Shown piece after piece: positions 6,669 through 9,008 of a stretch of 9,008 nt of DNA. A program made the translations under genes and the position numbers. Positions within the stretch are counted from its first letter, which is position 1. Each line of letters starts with the position of its first letter. The DNA comes from an uncultured beta proteobacterium (GTDB taxonomy: Bacteria > Pseudomonadota > Gammaproteobacteria > Burkholderiales > Rhodocyclaceae): contig CAIVZW010000579.1 of NCBI GenBank assembly GCA_903910495.1, positions 1 to 9,008 on the forward strand, read 5' to 3'. The notes below the pieces were generated by a model. That model worked only from the letters and a program-made list of their open reading frames with translations. It made no database searches and was not told where the DNA came from.

Positions 6669-6678
6669 CCTGATCAGG
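6669..6678. promoter_or_regulatory. Perfect palindrome CCTGATCAGG upstream of the pteridine reductase promoter
   Basis: A ten-base self-complementary site ends 20 bases before the candidate -10 box at 6699-6704, where a regulator would cover the -35 area. No regulator is known to match, and a single site of this length may be chance. Confidence 0.15.
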
Positions 6679-6698
6679 CGGCGAAGCAGGAAATCCGT

Positions 6699-6704
6699 TA
6701 AAAT
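6699..6704 (+). promoter_or_regulatory. Candidate -10 box (TAAAAT) for the pteridine reductase gene
   Basis: TAAAAT matches the sigma70 -10 consensus at five of six positions and lies 39 bases before the GTG start, giving a leader of about 33 bases. No good -35 hexamer sits 16-18 bases upstream (the bases there are GC-rich), so any promoter would be weak or activator-dependent. Confidence 0.3.
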
Positions 6705-6743
6705 CCATCTCCTTGTAGCAGTAGGAAATCTCGGGAGTCGGGC

Positions 6744-7481
6744 GTGATCGGCAAAACGGTATTGGTGACCGGGGCGGCAAAGCGGGTGGGGCGATCGATC
6801 GCCCGCGAGTTGCATGCGGCGGGGGCCAACATCATGGTGCACTATCGAACGGCGGCCGCGGCGGCCGAGGCGATTACCGCCGAACTGAATGCTGTACGAC
6901 CGGGTTCTGCCCTCTGCCGGCAGGCCGATCTGCTGGACATTGAAGCGCTCTCTGCTCTGGTCGCCGCTACCGTGGCGCATTTCGGCCGGCTGGATGCGCT
7001 GGTCAATAACGCATCGAGTTTCTTTGCCACGCCGCTAGGCAAAATTACTCTGGCCGACTGGGACGATCTGCTGGGCAGCAATCTGAAAGCGCCGCTGTTC
7101 CTGACGCAGGCGGCCGCGCCGTATCTAAAGGCAGCGCATGGCGCGGTGGTCAATATCACCGACATCCACGCCGAGCGCCCGCTGGCCGGTTATCCGCTGT
7201 ACTGTGCGGCCAAGGCCGGTCTGCTCGGGCTGACCCGGGCACTGGCCATCGAACTGGCACCGGAGGTGCGGGTCAATGCCGTGGCGCCGGGTCCGATCCT
7301 GTGGCCCGACGATAGCGCGTTCGATGGCGAAGCGCGCGAGCGTATCGTGGCGCATACCTTGCTCAAGCACTCCGGCAGTCCGCAGGACATTGCCCTTGCC
7401 GTGCGCTTCATGCTCAATGATGCGCCCTACGTCACGGGGCAGGTGATCAACGTTGATGGCGGGCGCACGGCGCATCTGTAA
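6744..7481 (+). CDS. Pteridine reductase (PTR1/FolM-like SDR)
   Basis: This 245-residue enzyme belongs to the SDR branch that reduces pterins such as dihydrofolate, biopterin or dihydromonapterin, using NADPH in the cytoplasm. Diagnostic features are the dinucleotide motif TGAAKRVGR (9-17), with the basic Arg typical of pteridine reductases, and [11 protein letters not shown] (88-98), where most SDRs have NNAG. The catalytic set is D140-Y153-K157: Asp takes the place of the classical Ser 13 residues before Tyr, as in the Leishmania PTR1 D181/Y194 pair. The C-terminal [13 protein letters not shown] closes the fold. The start is GTG at 6744 with GGGAG at 6733-6737. It is the first gene of a plus-strand cluster, 32 bases before ttcA. 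From memory, many Betaproteobacteria place a dihydroneopterin aldolase gene (folB) near this pair; none is seen here. The exact pterin substrate is unproven. Confidence 0.88.
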   Translation: MIGKTVLVTGAAKRVGRSIARELHAAGANIMVHYRTAAAAAEAITAELNAVRPGSALCRQADLLDIEALSALVAATVAHFGRLDALVNNASSFFATPLGKITLADWDDLLGSNLKAPLFLTQAAAPYLKAAHGAVVNITDIHAERPLAGYPLYCAAKAGLLGLTRALAIELAPEVRVNAVAPGPILWPDDSAFDGEARERIVAHTLLKHSGSPQDIALAVRFMLNDAPYVTGQVINVDGGRTAHL

Positions 7482-7513
7482 TCGATCCCAGCGAAACAAT
7501 CGGTAGAGGTCTG

Positions 7514-8383
7514 GTGGAAAATTCAAAAAACCTTCAGCGCTTGAAAAAGCGGCTCGAAAGCGACGTCGGCAAGGCCATTGCCGATTACAACATGATCGAG
7601 AATGGCGATACCGTCCTGGTCTGCATCTCCGGTGGCAAGGATTCCTACGCCATGCTGTCGATCCTGATGGCGATGCAGAAGCGGGCACCGGTCGACTTCC
7701 GGCTGATTGCCATGAATCTGGATCAGAAGCAGCCGGGCTTTCCCGCCGACGTGCTGCCGGCGTATCTTTCCGGCCTCGGTGTCGAGTACCGCATTGTCGA
7801 GCAGGATACGTATTCGATCGTCAAGGAGAAGATCCCCGAGGGCAAGACGACGTGCTCGCTCTGTTCACGATTGCGGCGCGGTGTCATCTACCGCACGGCC
7901 AAGGAACTCGGTGCTAACAAGATCGCTCTCGGCCACCATCGCGATGATATTGTGCATACCCTGTTCCTCAATCTTCTGTTTGGCGGCAAGCTCAAGGCCA
8001 TGCCGCCCAAACTGGTCACCGATGACGGCGCGCATGTGGTGATTCGTCCGCTGGCCTATTCCAGTGAGAGCGACATCGCCCGCTTTTCCCGGGGCATGGC
8101 CTTCCCGATCATCCCCTGCAACCTGTGCGGTTCGCAGAACAACCTGCAGCGCCAGAAAATCCGCGAGATGATGGCCGACTGGGATCGCCGCTATCCGGGG
8201 CGCACCCAGTCGGTATTTTCTGCCTTGCAGCATATTGTCCCGTCACATCTGGCCGACAACACCCTGTTTGACTTCAAGCGCTTGCGCGTCGGCGCCGAAC
8301 TGGCAGGACTGGATGGCGGCGACACGGTATTTGATGTCCCGCAGTTTGCTGATGGCCTGTCGCTGCCGCCGGAACACGCATGA
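7514..8383 (+). CDS. ttcA: tRNA 2-thiocytidine biosynthesis protein TtcA
   Basis: TtcA makes 2-thiocytidine at position 32 of certain tRNAs. It adenylates the base with ATP and replaces its oxygen with sulfur, using a [4Fe-4S] cluster. The 289-residue protein shows the PP-loop SGGKDS (39-44), which binds ATP, and two Cys pairs, C114-S-L-C117 and C202-N-L-C205, matching the family's CxxC motifs for cluster binding. GHHRDD (140-145) and the [11 protein letters not shown] block (198-208) are also family-typical. Length is close to that of other TtcA proteins. The start is GTG at 7514, with GAGG at 7506-7509 at slightly short spacing; no better start is seen before the conserved NLQRLKKRL helix. 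The last codon overlaps the next gene as ATGA, pointing to translational coupling. Confidence 0.96.
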   Translation: MENSKNLQRLKKRLESDVGKAIADYNMIENGDTVLVCISGGKDSYAMLSILMAMQKRAPVDFRLIAMNLDQKQPGFPADVLPAYLSGLGVEYRIVEQDTYSIVKEKIPEGKTTCSLCSRLRRGVIYRTAKELGANKIALGHHRDDIVHTLFLNLLFGGKLKAMPPKLVTDDGAHVVIRPLAYSSESDIARFSRGMAFPIIPCNLCGSQNNLQRQKIREMMADWDRRYPGRTQSVFSALQHIVPSHLADNTLFDFKRLRVGAELAGLDGGDTVFDVPQFADGLSLPPEHA

Positions 8384-9008
8384 AAGATCAAGGTCTCCTG
8401 CGCTCAGTGCTTTGCGTCGCCGTGTCGGGAAGCGCACTACTGCACGCGAAGCTTGGCAGTCGCGAAACGCAGCGTGCCGTTGAACGCTGCCTGAAGCGGA
8501 TTGAGCGAGCGGTTGAGGCTTGCTCTGGGCGCGTCATCAAAACCACCGGTGATCAGTTGCTGGCAGTGTTTGAGCTTGCCGACAGAGCATTCCAGGCGAG
8601 CATCGAGATGCAGCAACGGGTGGCTGACCTGCCGCCGGTGTCCGGAGTCAAGCTGGCACTGCGTGTCGGTTTTGCGCAGGGTCCGGTCAGCGATGCAGAC
8701 GCTGATGTCTCTGGCGAAACCGTCGATGCCACCTGGCTTGCCGGTCTGGCCAGGCCCGGACAGGTGTTGATCAATAGTCAGGCGCACACGGCGCTGTCTC
8801 CTGCGCTGAAGAATATGACTCGTGATCCCGGCCTGGCTGGCGCCAGGAAAGGATCTCCCGGGACGCCGTTGTTCGAGCTTTTTTCGCCGGATTCTTTGCC
8901 ACCGGAATTGAGTAATCCAGACGCCCAGGACCAGAGCAGGAACGATAGCCTGCCGGAGACCCGGCTGTTGCTTCGTTATTCGGGCAAGGCCATCGTGCTC
9001 GATGAGCG
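8380..9008 (+). CDS. Nucleotidyl cyclase-homology domain protein with degenerate active site (3' partial)
   Basis: The frame opens with ATG at 8380, overlapping the ttcA stop by four bases, and stays open for 209 codons to the window end. Residues about 9-168 resemble class III adenylate/guanylate cyclase domains: [13 protein letters not shown] (9-21), [14 protein letters not shown] (51-64), [14 protein letters not shown] (90-103) and [13 protein letters not shown] (112-124). Key positions are changed. The first metal-binding Asp of the usual D-I-S-G-S-T is A14. The Asn and Arg of the usual TVN-x-A-A-R are D116 and L120. The second metal Asp survives as D58, and K54 is kept. By known class III chemistry this should be inactive or very weak as a cyclase, so a binding or regulatory role is likelier. 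A Pro/Ser/Asp-rich linker (169-194) follows, then [16 protein letters not shown], which could begin an FHA domain; that is a guess because the gene is cut off. Confidence 0.75.
   Translation, partial: MKDQGLLRSVLCVAVSGSALLHAKLGSRETQRAVERCLKRIERAVEACSGRVIKTTGDQLLAVFELADRAFQASIEMQQRVADLPPVSGVKLALRVGFAQGPVSDADADVSGETVDATWLAGLARPGQVLINSQAHTALSPALKNMTRDPGLAGARKGSPGTPLFELFSPDSLPPELSNPDAQDQSRNDSLPETRLLLRYSGKAIVLDE

Larger units (their letters stand above)
6056..6743. other. 688-base non-coding region between divergent SDR and pteridine reductase genes
   Basis: No convincing gene is present. The minus-strand frame above the SDR start and a plus-strand 103-codon frame starting at 6436 have low-complexity or repeat-derived translations and no good ribosome site. 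The middle (about 6260-6430) is AT-rich and probably contains the SDR promoter, although I could not pick a clear -35/-10 pair. It contains an imperfect hairpin at 6368-6396, a REP-like inverted repeat at 6443-6535, a palindrome at 6669-6678 and a candidate -10 box at 6699-6704. The stretch 6536-6660 is unassigned. Confidence 0.7.

Noticed and set aside
6436..6747. 103-codon plus-strand open frame
   Set aside because: It runs through the inverted repeat and into the pteridine reductase start, has no good ribosome site, and its translation (Arg/Pro-rich) is repeat-derived.
1..9008. CRISPR array, tRNA/rRNA genes, insertion sequence or prophage genes
   Set aside because: No regularly spaced direct repeats, tRNA-like cloverleaf, transposase or phage protein was seen on either strand by eye.

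Overview
The window reads as an ordinary stretch of a Betaproteobacterium chromosome, most likely a relative of Rhodocyclales. That placement is an inference from GC-rich coding sequence, the pteridine reductase/ttcA neighbourhood and the protein flavours; no rRNA or other phylogenetic marker is present. I see no tRNA, rRNA, CRISPR array, insertion sequence or prophage gene.

Layout: (1) positions 1-53 hold only the first codons of a minus-strand gene that leaves the window. (2) 54-412 is an AT-richer intergenic region with a plausible sigma70 promoter, a short inverted repeat and a 31-codon small ORF of doubtful status. (3) 413-5124 is a plus-strand branched-chain-amino-acid-type (HAAT/Liv) ABC importer operon: periplasmic binding protein, permease LivH, a natural LivM-LivG permease/ATPase fusion, and ATPase LivF. 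A strong hairpin lies between the binding protein and livH. (4) 5276-6055 is a convergent minus-strand short-chain dehydrogenase/reductase (SDR)-like protein whose cofactor motif and catalytic Tyr/Lys are replaced. (5) 6056-6743 is a 688-base non-coding region containing two hairpins, one of them a long REP-like inverted repeat, plus a weak promoter. (6) 6744-9008 is a plus-strand cluster: PTR1/FolM-like pteridine reductase, the tRNA 2-thiocytidine enzyme TtcA, and, overlapping TtcA by four bases, a nucleotidyl-cyclase-homology protein that runs off the window and lacks several catalytic residues.

Working together: the Liv genes supply all parts of one importer (binding protein, two membrane subunits, two ATPases). 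The fusion ties one membrane subunit to one ATPase. The transported compound cannot be read from sequence; the family handles branched-chain amino acids but also amides, urea and aromatic or short-chain acids. The second cluster joins pterin reduction, tRNA thiolation and a probable regulatory protein, linked by position only.

I did not find a clear previously undescribed system. The best leads are the cyclase-like domain with lost catalytic residues, the SDR lacking YxxxK, and the structured repeat region at 6368-6535.
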